Shown here: positions 17,588 to 26,567 of the stretch, piece after piece
How the letters are laid out: each line of letters starts with the position of its first letter
Numbering within the stretch: position 1 is the stretch's first letter
Origin: Bacillota bacterium
GTDB taxonomy: Bacteria > Bacillota > Clostridia > Lachnospirales > Lachnospiraceae
Reading direction: 5' to 3'
DNA: 64,000 nucleotides
Assembly: GCA_023436065.1 (NCBI GenBank)
Contig: JAEZKU010000062.1
Span: 6,833 to 70,832 of the forward strand
Notes under the pieces: model-generated
Seen by the model: only the letters and a program-made list of their open reading frames with translations
Databases searched by the model: none
What the model was told of the DNA's origin: nothing
Position numbers and translations under genes: made by a program

Positions 17588-20104
17588 TTAGTAGCAGGCA
17601 TCCATCTGAACATGAAAACGATAACCCGAAGTAGGAGGATTCATATAATTTTTAATCATGGGGACTGCTAAGAATTTATTGGCAGTCGAAAATTCAGCCT
17701 TTACCTGATAGCCATATAAGCAATCGCTAAACCGAAATATGTCCTCATAGCGCAGATTGATATTCTCCTGAATCAGATCCATGGCATGGTATGTAAGCTC
17801 CTTTTTATTTTTCAGCAACATAAAAAGGTATACATACTCCTGATAAGTGAGTGACAGTTTGCTTTGCTCCAACATTGGCACCTTGGCTTGCAGGTAATTC
17901 CGATTTAGCAGAAACATCTCCGGGAGAGTAAGGGCAAAGGCTTTCTTCAGAACCGGGACCTCCTTCCCCTGCAGCAGAGCGCAGACATCCACCAACGCCT
18001 CAGCAAAGGACCAGATGATAAGGAGCACAGTCTTAGTGATACTGATCAGGATGGGAAGACCGGTAACCCCAACCAGAGCTGTTGCTGCAGCCAATGCCTC
18101 CTGCACCCGTATCCGGTCACCCAGAAGAGTCACAAAATTAGCTGACAGCCGGAGAAATATCAGTCTTCCTACTATGGAGGACAGATTATCCCTGTCGGCA
18201 AGCTTTCCATACAGGAGATATTCCTGTTCATAGTTCAAGGCTGAAGGCTTTCTTGTCACATTACTCTCACTGCCATCAGTATAGGTTTCGAAGTATTCCT
18301 TCAGATACTCTTGATACAGCAGGTGCTCTGAAGCCTTATTTAATCCACTGCCAAGCATCGAAAAAAGTGCATCCGTATCGGTAAAGCAGTTCATGATATT
18401 CTGCATTCCCGAAGTATTACCTCCTATCGTGAAATCCTCGATAAAATTATTTATTACAGCACCAAAATCCGTTTCCTGCATTAGTATCTCAGCTTCTGCA
18501 GAGGGAAGCTGTCCCTCTGACAGCATTTTGTCCGATATCTTTTCAGGGTCGATCACTAGTGTCGTCAGGCTGTGATTGACCGCATCTCTGACCGCCTCCA
18601 CGGGATCTAAAGGCTTTTCTTTCCCTATCACCAGCGTACTATAATCCACGGAAAGCTCTTTCACTCGATAATTACTAAGCTCCATCAGTATGGAATCCAT
18701 CAACTGCTGACACGAGAAATAATTTTCATCCTTCAGCTCTGATATGCATTGGTTAGTAAATGCCCTAACGTTAAGAAGAAGTTCCCGATTCTCCTGAAGG
18801 ATATTCTTCATGGCACTATATCCCATGTCATCCGACTCTAACAAGTACCGTTTCATTTGTGCCAGACTATCAGAAAGTTCCTGTAGAAGCTCTGCTCCAA
18901 CATAGCCTTCTTCCTGTGTAAGCCTTTGTTCAAATTCGTCAATCAACGGAGCGGCTACAGAGGCTTTGGCTGTGATTTTATCGATGATTACGGTTGCTTC
19001 CTGAAGTAGTTGAAGAACTTCTTCTATCTCACTGCTTAATCTGCTGCATTCTGACTTTATGGCCTGTATCAGGTCCCGCTTCCTCGCTGCCAGAGCTGCT
19101 CTTTCTGACTGCAAATGGCTGATTGCCTCCCTGTATCCCGATATCTCCTGCATGAGTTCATTACTCTGCTGCTTATCATCCTTTGTTAAATTGCTTCCGC
19201 TTCCAATAGCACCTAGCTCTGACTGAGCACTTGATAATGCTGCCTCCATATTCTGAAGCTGCATATCGATTTCCTTCTCCTGTATTGTCAGTCCCTCCAG
19301 CTCCTTAAGATGCTGTATCATCAACCCAATCTCATTGGCTGGGTTCTGATAGTTCTCCTTCCAGACCTGAAATACCGCATTATGGTTAATACTGATTTGT
19401 GAAGCATTGACTTCACCGGTATAGAACATCTTTATGTAATACTGATTCATTTGGAGCTTACCATGCTTATCAAAACTGATACCCTTTTTAGATGTACGAA
19501 GACCGTCGAACAGCTCCATCAACTTTAAGACACTCCTGTCAATTTCAGCCAACTTCTCCTCCGCCTTCAGCTTCTCTTCATAGATCACGCTAACCTTCTT
19601 CGGTTTCTCCAACAGGGAAAGCTTATCCAGCAGGACTTCTATTGCATCTGCTGCTGTATAATACTTGATATACTCCACAGCCTCATTGCGAAACAATTCA
19701 CCTTCGTAATCCATTAATCTGATCTGCTCCTCAACCTCTGTTGAAGCAAGTGATAACCCCATAAGATTGAACGCTCCCTCTATCTTATCCTCTGCCAAAC
19801 CCTTTCCAGGGCTTAGGGTATAGGACATGTATTCCGAAAGTGTCTCCTCCAACTGATCAGCCTTCTCCTCCGAGCTTCCCTCCCCTGCATCATATCCCAA
19901 AAGATGATACTCCTCCCATAGCGGACCGTAATATTCAGCTAAGACAGAGTCTGTGGCAGTGGATAATGCCCGTTCAGCAAATACTTTTGCTGTGCTGACT
20001 CTTGCCCCCTCGATTATGGTAAAGATCAGGGATAGAAGCAGCATTAGAATCAGGGACAGATAAACTGTGATAGTTGCATTCTCCTTCCTGAATGTTGCTT
20101 TCAT
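17588..20104 (-). CDS. DUF5702 domain-containing Tad-locus protein
   Basis: This 838-residue protein starts with a TadE/TadG-like segment (ENATITVYLSLILMLLLSLI) as its single N-terminal membrane helix, then IEGARVSTAKVFAERALSTA, typical of DUF5702 proteins of clostridial Tad loci. A long heptad-rich region follows (about residues 160-400), and a second hydrophobic segment lies near residue 680. It is much larger than proteobacterial TadG but occupies the same operon position. An exported assembly or scaffold role is inferred. The start has AAAGGAGGAAG upstream. Confidence 0.82.
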   Translation of the reverse strand: MKATFRKENATITVYLSLILMLLLSLIFTIIEGARVSTAKVFAERALSTATDSVLAEYYGPLWEEYHLLGYDAGEGSSEEKADQLEETLSEYMSYTLSPGKGLAEDKIEGAFNLMGLSLASTEVEEQIRLMDYEGELFRNEAVEYIKYYTAADAIEVLLDKLSLLEKPKKVSVIYEEKLKAEEKLAEIDRSVLKLMELFDGLRTSKKGISFDKHGKLQMNQYYIKMFYTGEVNASQISINHNAVFQVWKENYQNPANEIGLMIQHLKELEGLTIQEKEIDMQLQNMEAALSSAQSELGAIGSGSNLTKDDKQQSNELMQEISGYREAISHLQSERAALAARKRDLIQAIKSECSRLSSEIEEVLQLLQEATVIIDKITAKASVAAPLIDEFEQRLTQEEGYVGAELLQELSDSLAQMKRYLLESDDMGYSAMKNILQENRELLLNVRAFTNQCISELKDENYFSCQQLMDSILMELSNYRVKELSVDYSTLVIGKEKPLDPVEAVRDAVNHSLTTLVIDPEKISDKMLSEGQLPSAEAEILMQETDFGAVINNFIEDFTIGGNTSGMQNIMNCFTDTDALFSMLGSGLNKASEHLLYQEYLKEYFETYTDGSESNVTRKPSALNYEQEYLLYGKLADRDNLSSIVGRLIFLRLSANFVTLLGDRIRVQEALAAATALVGVTGLPILISITKTVLLIIWSFAEALVDVCALLQGKEVPVLKKAFALTLPEMFLLNRNYLQAKVPMLEQSKLSLTYQEYVYLFMLLKNKKELTYHAMDLIQENINLRYEDIFRFSDCLYGYQVKAEFSTANKFLAVPMIKNYMNPPTSGYRFHVQMDACY

Positions 20105-20160
20105 CCATGACTTCCTCCTTTGTATCTTTTGGTTTTATACTGCCTCCCCAAATGCTTTGG

Positions 20161-20370
20161 CTACTGTGTAATTGTAATATCCGTCGATATACTGCCGGCG
20201 TCAGCATTGATGGAAGCAAAAGCGTTCGATATGATCGTAACGATCTGGTTTCTGAAGATCAGCACCAGTCCGATTACAATGACCAGAATTAATATAATCT
20301 CCACTACTCCGACTCCTTCCAATCTTGTAACGGCTGCTTTCCAATATAATCTCTTTATTTTATCTTTCAT
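20161..20370 (-). CDS. Flp1-like type IVb pilin
   Basis: This 69-residue protein has a basic leader, a short helix and one long hydrophobic helix (EIILILVIVIGLVLIF), followed by NQIVTIISNAFASI. The sequence VGVVEIILI supplies the Gly/Val-Glu pattern around a prepilin processing site. This is the Flp1 pilin class, which polymerises into the pilus fibre. It lies between tadC and the DUF5702 gene in the operon and is preceded by AGGATAAGG. Cleavage by the prepilin peptidase encoded downstream is inferred. Confidence 0.85.
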   Translation of the reverse strand: MKDKIKRLYWKAAVTRLEGVGVVEIILILVIVIGLVLIFRNQIVTIISNAFASINADAGSISTDITITQ

Positions 20371-20459
20371 CCTTATCCTGCTGCCACAAAGGACAGTTTT
20401 CCTTTCTTTTGTTTACCTTGATACGTACAGCAATCAATATGACCGGTATTACTGCCTTT

Positions 20460-21962
20460 CTACATCTGAAATGATATAAATGCCGGTATGAGAATGATCA
20501 TAAAGACGAGGACGAGCATTAAAAGCATCGGCATCAGAAGCTTTGTACCGGCTTCTTCTCCAAGTCTCTTTGCAGTCTCCTTCCTCTCTTCAAATGCTTC
20601 CGCTGCTTCATACTTTAATAATTCCGTAAAGCCACGGTTCCCTTTCTTCAGATTCTGCGTAATCAGGGTTCCGAATTTTATGTATGGAATTAATCCAATC
20701 CTTCTACCATACTGTTCATATGCAGTTGCTTCAGAAACTCCAAGCCGTAACTCACTGGCAGTAGCAAGCATCTCTTCGTATGCATACCGTTCCTTCCTGT
20801 TTTGACCGGAAGCTTGGTCTGCTTTCATCTCGGTATAATCCTCCGAGATTCGGAACCAGGCTTGCCTGATTGTCATTCCTGCATTCACCAATAGTGTAAA
20901 TTTATTGATGATCTCAGGATAATCAGATAGCAGCTGTTCCTTTCGAGATTTCATCTTCCTCTCCAGTTCATAATCCATGGCCCGCCAGACCAGAAGTGAC
21001 GCTGCAATCCCGAACATCCAAAGCTGAAGCCCTGTACCCTTCTTCTTATCCCCCCAGTAGATCCCAAAACGCCCCCACTTCCCGGGAAGAACCAGTTGCC
21101 TTTGGTCAGCGGTTGCCTCTGAGGATTTTTGAACCTCGTTCTTAAGAAGGCTTGTGATATCCTTCTTGGTGTCTGACTTTTCTATAGGCATAACTATAAA
21201 ATCTAATCTCGCATCCTTCTTCTGCTCCTGGATGCTAAGTGTAGCTATTACTGAAGCCGCAACTGCCTTCTTAAGCTCCTCATTACCCAAAGTACCGTCA
21301 CTGTGAATCAGACTATAATCCTCCGGTTTCCATTCGATTGTAACCGCAGTGCCCGGGATAACCGGAAAGAAATTGAGTGGTTCATGCAGATTATAAGGAG
21401 ACTGATTATTCCCCAATACAGCCTTCTTCACATATTCTATAGAGTCTTCTAGAATAGAGTGGATCTCCTCTCCGGTATATCTGCGTTCTTCTACGGTAAT
21501 GGCCAGTTCCTCGGATATCGTCGTCCCTTTCTTCCCCTGCTCCTTCAGCTTCACGGAAAGCTCTGCCTCGTAGCTGCCCTCTCCCTGTTCGGGTCTGATC
21601 AGATATCTCCCCTCTCTTAAGAGTGGATTGGCTTGTTCCTCAAGCTGTAAGGCAAGGGATAGTAAACTGAATACGGCCAGCAGCAGGAGCGTAAGGGAAA
21701 CCCTCCTACACCAATAAAGCAGCTGTACGGTGTCCGGTTTATTGGTGACATAAAGAGCTCTCATCATAGTACTTACATCTCTTCTTTTCTGCAATATCCG
21801 ATACAACCCTGTCCTTATCATGATATCCTTTGCCATGGGGTATAAGACGGACAGCTTATGTTCCTTTTTGTCAACCTCCCTCATCCAATCCGTTGCTTTG
21901 GTACGTGAGAATATGAAATATCCGGTCAGAAGAAGCAGGAAGATACCATTTGCTATGATCAT
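20460..21962 (-). CDS. TadC-like type II/IV secretion F-domain protein with large insertion
   Basis: The C-terminal 180 residues carry the T2SSF pattern of TadC (SDYPEIINKFTLLVNAGMT, then GEEAGTKLLMPMLLMLVLVF). The N-terminus has one membrane helix, and another follows near residue 95. Between about residues 105 and 320 lies a soluble, charged domain that ordinary TadC proteins of about 300 residues lack. The protein would form the inner-membrane platform with TadB above the TadA ATPase. It starts 10 bases after tadB. The insertion is not a frameshift because the frame is continuous. Confidence 0.85.
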   Translation of the reverse strand: MIIANGIFLLLLTGYFIFSRTKATDWMREVDKKEHKLSVLYPMAKDIMIRTGLYRILQKRRDVSTMMRALYVTNKPDTVQLLYWCRRVSLTLLLLAVFSLLSLALQLEEQANPLLREGRYLIRPEQGEGSYEAELSVKLKEQGKKGTTISEELAITVEERRYTGEEIHSILEDSIEYVKKAVLGNNQSPYNLHEPLNFFPVIPGTAVTIEWKPEDYSLIHSDGTLGNEELKKAVAASVIATLSIQEQKKDARLDFIVMPIEKSDTKKDITSLLKNEVQKSSEATADQRQLVLPGKWGRFGIYWGDKKKGTGLQLWMFGIAASLLVWRAMDYELERKMKSRKEQLLSDYPEIINKFTLLVNAGMTIRQAWFRISEDYTEMKADQASGQNRKERYAYEEMLATASELRLGVSEATAYEQYGRRIGLIPYIKFGTLITQNLKKGNRGFTELLKYEAAEAFEERKETAKRLGEEAGTKLLMPMLLMLVLVFMIILIPAFISFQM

Positions 21963-21972
21963 ACTTCACCCC

Positions 21973-22713
21973 CTAAACCTCTATGGATACGATTCTATCA
22001 ATCATTAGGAATGCCAAGAAATATAGCAGGAGAAATATACTCATAAGTAATATTCCAAATGGATTATGGTACATGGGCTTTAGAAAATCAGGAGAAGAGA
22101 GCATCAGATAAGCAAGAATAAACAGCGGTATTATTCTCATGATATTCGCCTCCAACCGCTTCGCGCTGATCATCGTGATGATCTCCCGCTTTACCTCAAT
22201 CTTGTCGCAAATGATATCCCTGGATATCTTGATAATCTGAAGCATATCACCTCCGGTACGCTTTGCTGTGCCAAATACCTCGGAAAAACTCCGGATATCC
22301 TCCACCCCGCTGCGTCTTCCGAAGTCCTCCAGAGCTTTTTCAATCGGTATACTCATATGTACCTGATTTATCATATAATTGAATTCCTGAATGATCATGG
22401 ATTTTTCTGAATAAATGTGTAACAGATCGCGTGACGCCTCCTCCAGAGCATGCTCTGCAGAATAACCGGCCTCCAGCGCTGCAGACAGTGCCTGAATTCC
22501 ATCCATAAACTCCAGATTCAGCTTCCACCTGCGTCCCTTTACCAGCCCTTGCTTCTTTCTTCGCAAATATAAGGTGCCCATTGGTAACAGGAGGATTATC
22601 CCGACCGGATGCTGATAGAAGAGATAACCCAGTACCATACTGGATGCTGCCCATTCAAGCAGATATCGCATCAATTCCTTCGTTGTATATCGATAGCTAT
22701 GATAATCCTGCAA
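21973..22713 (-). CDS. TadB-like type II secretion F-domain protein
   Basis: This 246-residue inner-membrane platform protein has two N-terminal hydrophobic segments, a cytoplasmic helical F-domain (MDGIQALSAALEAGYSAEHAL, TAKRTGGDMLQII) and two C-terminal helices. Length and layout match TadB. The start is a TTG at 22713 with AAGGAAGG at good spacing; an internal ATG at 22671 with GAAGGA is an alternative. It lies 105 bases after the TadA ATPase gene, a gap that holds 18-bp tandem repeats. Confidence 0.88.
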   Translation of the reverse strand: MQDYHSYRYTTKELMRYLLEWAASSMVLGYLFYQHPVGIILLLPMGTLYLRRKKQGLVKGRRWKLNLEFMDGIQALSAALEAGYSAEHALEEASRDLLHIYSEKSMIIQEFNYMINQVHMSIPIEKALEDFGRRSGVEDIRSFSEVFGTAKRTGGDMLQIIKISRDIICDKIEVKREIITMISAKRLEANIMRIIPLFILAYLMLSSPDFLKPMYHNPFGILLMSIFLLLYFLAFLMIDRIVSIEV

Positions 22714-22743
22714 GTAATTCCTTCCTTTCTATTCGTAACTGCT

Positions 22744-22797
22744 GATCACATCGTTACTTCAGATCACATCGTTACTTCAGATCACATTGCTTCTGTT
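22744..22797. repeat. 18-bp tandem repeat in the tadA-tadB spacer
   Basis: GATCACATCGTTACTTCA occurs twice exactly in tandem (22744-22761, 22762-22779). It is followed by a diverged third copy starting GATCACATTGCTTCTGTT and preceded by a weak partial copy. It lies between two genes of the same operon. Confidence 0.75.
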
Positions 22798-22818
22798 GAT
22801 CGACAGGCTTTCCTTAGC

Positions 22819-24039
22819 TTATGAATATTGGATAGAAATTCCCGCTCTTTTAAGCTTTTCCGTATTAGAAAGCTTATTCTGTAATATCAGCTTTCCGCAT
22901 ACCCTACCGTTCTCCTCCCCGGTTTCTTCAAAGGAATAGATTGGATGTAAATTGATTTCACCATTACGGCAGTCAAGAACTTCAGTAATCTGAAGCAGGC
23001 GGCGAGAGCGGTCCCTCATTCTTCCAAGGTGAACGATAATATCGATCGCAGAAGCAATCTGCTTTCTGATTGCCGGAAGGGGAATATCCGCACCCAGCAA
23101 TACCATAGATTCTAACCGGCTGAGCATATCTGCCGGTGAGTTGGCATGCCCTGTGGACAACGATCCATCATGACCCGTATTCATCGCTTGAAGCATGTCC
23201 ACAGCTGCTGCATCACGTACTTCTCCAACGATAATTCTGTCTGGACGCATGCGAAGCGCTGTCTTGATTAAATCCCGGATCGTAATTTCATGGCTGCCTT
23301 CCGTGTTGGCGTTCCGTACCTCCAGCCGTACCAAATTGGGTATATTTCTAATCTGAAGTTCAGCGGAATCCTCTATTGTAATTATTCTTTCTTCCCTGGG
23401 AATAAAATTGGACAAAACATTGAGAAATGTGGTTTTACCGCTTCCGGTGCCTCCACTGATAAAGATATTATAGCCGGCGATCACCAGCTGTCTTAAGAAT
23501 TCAGATACCTCTTTTGAGATGGCCTCCAGCTCAATCAGACGTTCGATGGTAATGGGATGTTCAGGAAACTTTCTTATGGTAATGACCGGACCCTCCATCG
23601 CAATCGGACCAAGTACAATATTGACACGGGAACCATCAGCCAATCTGGAATCTACGATAGGACAGGCTTCGTTCACAACACGGTTGGAATGTGATACGAT
23701 CTGCTGAATCACATCCTCCAGCTTCTGAGTAGATTCAAAGTACTGATCACTCTGATAAAGCCTTCCCGCCTTCTCGATAAAGATATGCTTCGGACCGTTC
23801 ACCATAATCTCAGTGATCTCCGGATCCTCAATCAGCTCCTGTAACACATCCAGTCTTCGTATGGAATTAAAAATATCCCTTCGAAGCTTAAGCTTGTCCT
23901 GAATACAGATATACTCCTGTCTGCCAAGATCAATCAGACTACGATCAATCGCTTCATAAAGCTCTTCCTCCGTCACCTCCCTGAAAAGATCCATCTCATC
24001 GATAACCTTCTTCCGGAGACGTTCCTTTAGTTCATTCAT
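22819..24039 (-). CDS. TadA/CpaF-family pilus assembly ATPase
   Basis: This 406-residue secretion ATPase of the TadA/CpaF (VirB11-like) family powers Flp pilus extension. Walker A is ISGGTGSGKTTFLNVLSNF near residue 195. The Asp box and Walker B region follow (RIITIEDSAELQI, PDRIIVGEVRDAAAVDML), with the His box TGHDGSLSTGHAN. The N-terminal domain carries VNGPKHIFIEKAG, typical of the family. It starts 9 bases after the TadZ-like gene. Firm assignment. Confidence 0.95.
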   Translation of the reverse strand: MNELKERLRKKVIDEMDLFREVTEEELYEAIDRSLIDLGRQEYICIQDKLKLRRDIFNSIRRLDVLQELIEDPEITEIMVNGPKHIFIEKAGRLYQSDQYFESTQKLEDVIQQIVSHSNRVVNEACPIVDSRLADGSRVNIVLGPIAMEGPVITIRKFPEHPITIERLIELEAISKEVSEFLRQLVIAGYNIFISGGTGSGKTTFLNVLSNFIPREERIITIEDSAELQIRNIPNLVRLEVRNANTEGSHEITIRDLIKTALRMRPDRIIVGEVRDAAAVDMLQAMNTGHDGSLSTGHANSPADMLSRLESMVLLGADIPLPAIRKQIASAIDIIVHLGRMRDRSRRLLQITEVLDCRNGEINLHPIYSFEETGEENGRVCGKLILQNKLSNTEKLKRAGISIQYS

Positions 24040-24048
24040 GTGGTCCCC

Positions 24049-25044
24049 CTATGCATAATTCATATATTGCACTGCAGAAAGCCAGGCCATACTCTGTGTA
24101 AGCTCCTGAAGGCTTCGATAGCCCTGCAGGCTGCCGGACTCCTGATCAAGATTAACATGGTAATGTCTGTCCGCTTCCACCGGAGTACCCATCCGTTCCA
24201 TCTGTTGCTCCCACTCTTTCAGTATCTTGTTGTGATAGGTTGTCTGATCTGTCGGTAGGAGGATTCTGTTACTCAGCTTCATAAGCTCTGCACCTGCAGC
24301 ATCATAATAATCCAGATAAAAGACCACCTGCTGATAATCCGAATGAAGCCGCAGCTCGTTTACCCATTTGCGGATGTCCTCCGTGTTCAGGGACAGTAGA
24401 TCGAAACCATGTGTGATTCCCGCCAGATAACACAGATTACTGTGGCAATTAAGCAGAGAGTTCATTTTCGCCATGATATTCGGATTCTCCTTAAGATAGT
24501 AGATAAATTCTGACAGCTTATGTATAGAGGTATCGATAAAGCTTAAGAAATTGGTCGGGATGAGTTCCATCGGAACAAACAGGGTCTTTTTACTTTTTGC
24601 TAAAAGAAATGCCGTGGACCATGCAAACATAAGCTCCTCTATACCGGCCTTCGGTGAGAATATCGTGATAAGCTCCAATGCCGCAGAACCTCCTTCCGAT
24701 GATGTCACCTTGTTTCTGCGGATATAATCGGTTCTCAGCTCGTCCATGACGGCTTGCGCACTCTGATATTTAAAAATAACAGATTGTTCCTCAGTAGCCA
24801 CTGAATTTTTCTCCTCACTCAGTTCATAAATATATCCCACATTATCCCGGGCAGCCCCCTCTATCGGTACAGGAGCAGCAAGCAGCAGAATTTCAACCCT
24901 GTGCTGTGACAGGTACGATAACAGACTTTCCTCCAGAGTAAATCCGGAAAGTTCAAATTCGAAATTACTCTTGTTCTTAAAATATTCGATAAATCGGGTT
25001 ACATAAAATTCATCGGAATCATAGACAGCTATTATTTTCTTCAT
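24049..25044 (-). CDS. TadZ/CpaE-like protein lacking a canonical P-loop
   Basis: This 331-residue protein has an N-terminal receiver-like half (MKKIIAVYDSDEFYVTRF) and a C-terminal half in the position and style of the CpaE/TadZ deviant-Walker ATPase. Where a TadZ would read GGxGKTT, it has FSPKAGIEELMFAWSTAF, so the nucleotide-binding loop looks degenerate. TadZ localises the Tad machine to the pole. Here it is the first gene of the operon, 9 bases before tadA. The start at 25044 has GGGAG upstream and is preferred over an earlier in-frame start. Family assignment rests on operon position and general layout. Confidence 0.7.
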   Translation of the reverse strand: MKKIIAVYDSDEFYVTRFIEYFKNKSNFEFELSGFTLEESLLSYLSQHRVEILLLAAPVPIEGAARDNVGYIYELSEEKNSVATEEQSVIFKYQSAQAVMDELRTDYIRRNKVTSSEGGSAALELITIFSPKAGIEELMFAWSTAFLLAKSKKTLFVPMELIPTNFLSFIDTSIHKLSEFIYYLKENPNIMAKMNSLLNCHSNLCYLAGITHGFDLLSLNTEDIRKWVNELRLHSDYQQVVFYLDYYDAAGAELMKLSNRILLPTDQTTYHNKILKEWEQQMERMGTPVEADRHYHVNLDQESGSLQGYRSLQELTQSMAWLSAVQYMNYA

Positions 25045-25142
25045 TTTGGTATTCTCCCGGATTAATATTGACCCTTGAGGGGACACAGGCAGATAGAAGT
25101 GTAGATGATTATAGATAACTAAAGAAGCATTGCCATAGGAGT

Positions 25143-25171
25143 ATATTACATGATTAGGAAGTTTCTGTCAA
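25143..25171 (-). promoter_or_regulatory. sigma-A-type promoter of the Tad operon
   Basis: On the minus strand TTGACA (25166-25171), a 17-base spacer and TAATAT (25143-25148) precede the TadZ-like start by about 100 bases. It is the only strong promoter pattern I saw ahead of the ten-gene operon. Confidence 0.65.
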
Positions 25172-25273
25172 TTAAATAAGGGAGATCCTACTGATTTTTG
25201 GCATACTTCCAAATTTATTCAGCAAATTTCTCCCATTTGCACAACAAAAAATTTTGCTTTCATGGTCTTTCTG

Positions 25274-25546
25274 TTAACCCATTGAATAATATAAGGACAG
25301 ACCATACATCAGTAAAAACCCGGGCAAACCCAGTAGTCCGCCGCTTAGTACTGTGATTGCATTAATTCCTACCGTAAGGGAATATCCCTGCATTCCCATT
25401 ACCTGATTCAATACATAGATTCCCGCAGTTGTAAAACAAGCACGCAGCAAGAAGTCTAAGATCAGATCCGGTCTTTGCTTGATGACACAACCTATAATAA
25501 ACATCGAACTGATTATGATGACAATAAAAAATATCGTGCTGTTCAT
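25274..25546 (-). CDS. bofA: BofA-family pro-sigma-K processing inhibitor
   Basis: The 90-residue protein has three hydrophobic segments and the BofA signature near the C-terminus (VGINAITVLSGGLLGLPG FLLMYGL). In Bacillus BofA holds the SpoIVFB protease inactive in the outer forespore membrane until sigma-K is needed. Many clostridia keep bofA with a simplified partner set. It is transcribed away from a YaaL-like gene. The start is the only ATG, with GAGG very close and AGGGG 14 bases upstream, so the ribosome-binding site is not ideal. Confidence 0.85.
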   Translation of the reverse strand: MNSTIFFIVIIISSMFIIGCVIKQRPDLILDFLLRACFTTAGIYVLNQVMGMQGYSLTVGINAITVLSGGLLGLPGFLLMYGLSLYYSMG

Positions 25547-25709
25547 CCTCTTTTCCCGCCCCTTTTCCTTAAAAGCTTGTTCCTTGAAATAATTCTATTC
25601 AATTATATGATGTAATATCCATTTTATGTTAAAACATAGAATAAAAACCAATTATTTTGACTATACTAATATCGACGTATATCTTTAGTAAAACAGGGAT
25701 GGTGAAGGA

Positions 25710-25931
25710 ATGCCACTATTAGCGAAGAAAAGACCTCCAAAAGAAATGACTGCGCTGATGAACGAGATTAATAGAACGAAGATTGCTCTGGAAGCTGCTT
25801 ATTCTAATTTTGAAAATGTTGTTGATCCCGATTTAATTGACAGCTGCATTTATGAATTGAATGCAATACAGAACAGATACCACTTTCTTTTAAAGCAGGC
25901 AAAAGCCGTAGAAAAAATTTCGGTAAATTAA
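25710..25931 (+). CDS. DUF2508 (YaaL-like) protein
   Basis: This 73-residue, highly helical protein has the pattern of YaaL/DUF2508: EMTALMNEINRTKIALEAAY, then an IDSCIYELNAIQNRYHFLLKQAK helix pair. In Bacillus subtilis yaaL lies between recR and bofA, and here it is next to bofA but divergent. Function is unknown. A GGTGAAGGA ribosome-binding site precedes the ATG, and an intrinsic terminator follows 25 bases after the stop. Confidence 0.8.
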   Translation: MPLLAKKRPPKEMTALMNEINRTKIALEAAYSNFENVVDPDLIDSCIYELNAIQNRYHFLLKQAKAVEKISVN

Positions 25932-25955
25932 TGATAACCATATCGGGTGAATCAA

Positions 25956-25990
25956 AACAGGGTGTTATGCGATTAAGCATACACCCTGTT
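25956..25990 (+). terminator. intrinsic terminator after the YaaL-like gene
   Basis: AACAGGGTGT-T-ATGC (25956-25970) pairs with GCAT-ACACCCTGTT (25977-25990) with one bulged T, followed by the pyrimidine-rich CTCTCTTTT. It may also stop the convergent fliS transcript, since TTTTG follows on the minus strand. Confidence 0.75.
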
Positions 25991-26051
25991 CTCTCTTTTG
26001 TGTATTGATTATTCTTATGTCCTTCTTCTCTTCCTCTTTCGTAATGGCTTA

Positions 26052-26531
26052 TTATGCAATAAACCCACGGTTTTTATCGCTTGGATCAATATAGGTCTCG
26101 TTCAGATACCCTCTTCCGTAGGTTAAGCCCGCATATAGCTGCTGCGTATTACGCATTACCGGACCACGCTTATCTGCCCTGCTAACTCCCTCAAAGCCGA
26201 CCAGCAGCTTTTTCATAATGCTTTCCGCACTATCCAGGGTAGAAGGCTCCCTGCGGATGATAGCGGTAATAATCCGTTTATTCACAAAGAGATAAAGACT
26301 CATTAAATCATACGATATTTGATATTGAAAATCCAAACTGGATTGAAGCTCTGTGACAAATTTCTGTGCTCGCTTCAGTTCCTTATCAAAGGCTTCCAGA
26401 TCGCCTGCCTCATAGGCTTCCTTCGCATCCTTGATTTCTGCCAGAATCATCTCATATAGGATAACCGTAAGCTCACTTTGGGAAGCCTGCGTAACTCTGA
26501 CCGTAAAATCTCTGATTGCTTCCTTCTTCAT
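26052..26531 (-). CDS. fliS: flagellar export chaperone FliS
   Basis: FliS binds the disordered C-terminal end of flagellin in the cytosol and prevents premature polymerisation. This 159-residue helical protein shows the family pattern: QASQSELTVILYEMILAEI at the N-terminus, then LDFQYQISYDLMSLYLFVNKRI and a late FEGVSRAD. It is slightly longer than typical FliS (about 130 aa) through an extended C-terminal tail. It lies 36 bases after the flagellin gene on the same strand. The start has GGAGGAG upstream. Confidence 0.88.
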   Translation of the reverse strand: MKKEAIRDFTVRVTQASQSELTVILYEMILAEIKDAKEAYEAGDLEAFDKELKRAQKFVTELQSSLDFQYQISYDLMSLYLFVNKRIITAIIRREPSTLDSAESIMKKLLVGFEGVSRADKRGPVMRNTQQLYAGLTYGRGYLNETYIDPSDKNRGFIA

Positions 26532-26567
26532 ACCCTTACTCCTCCATTCCTATATCATTCCCTAAAA

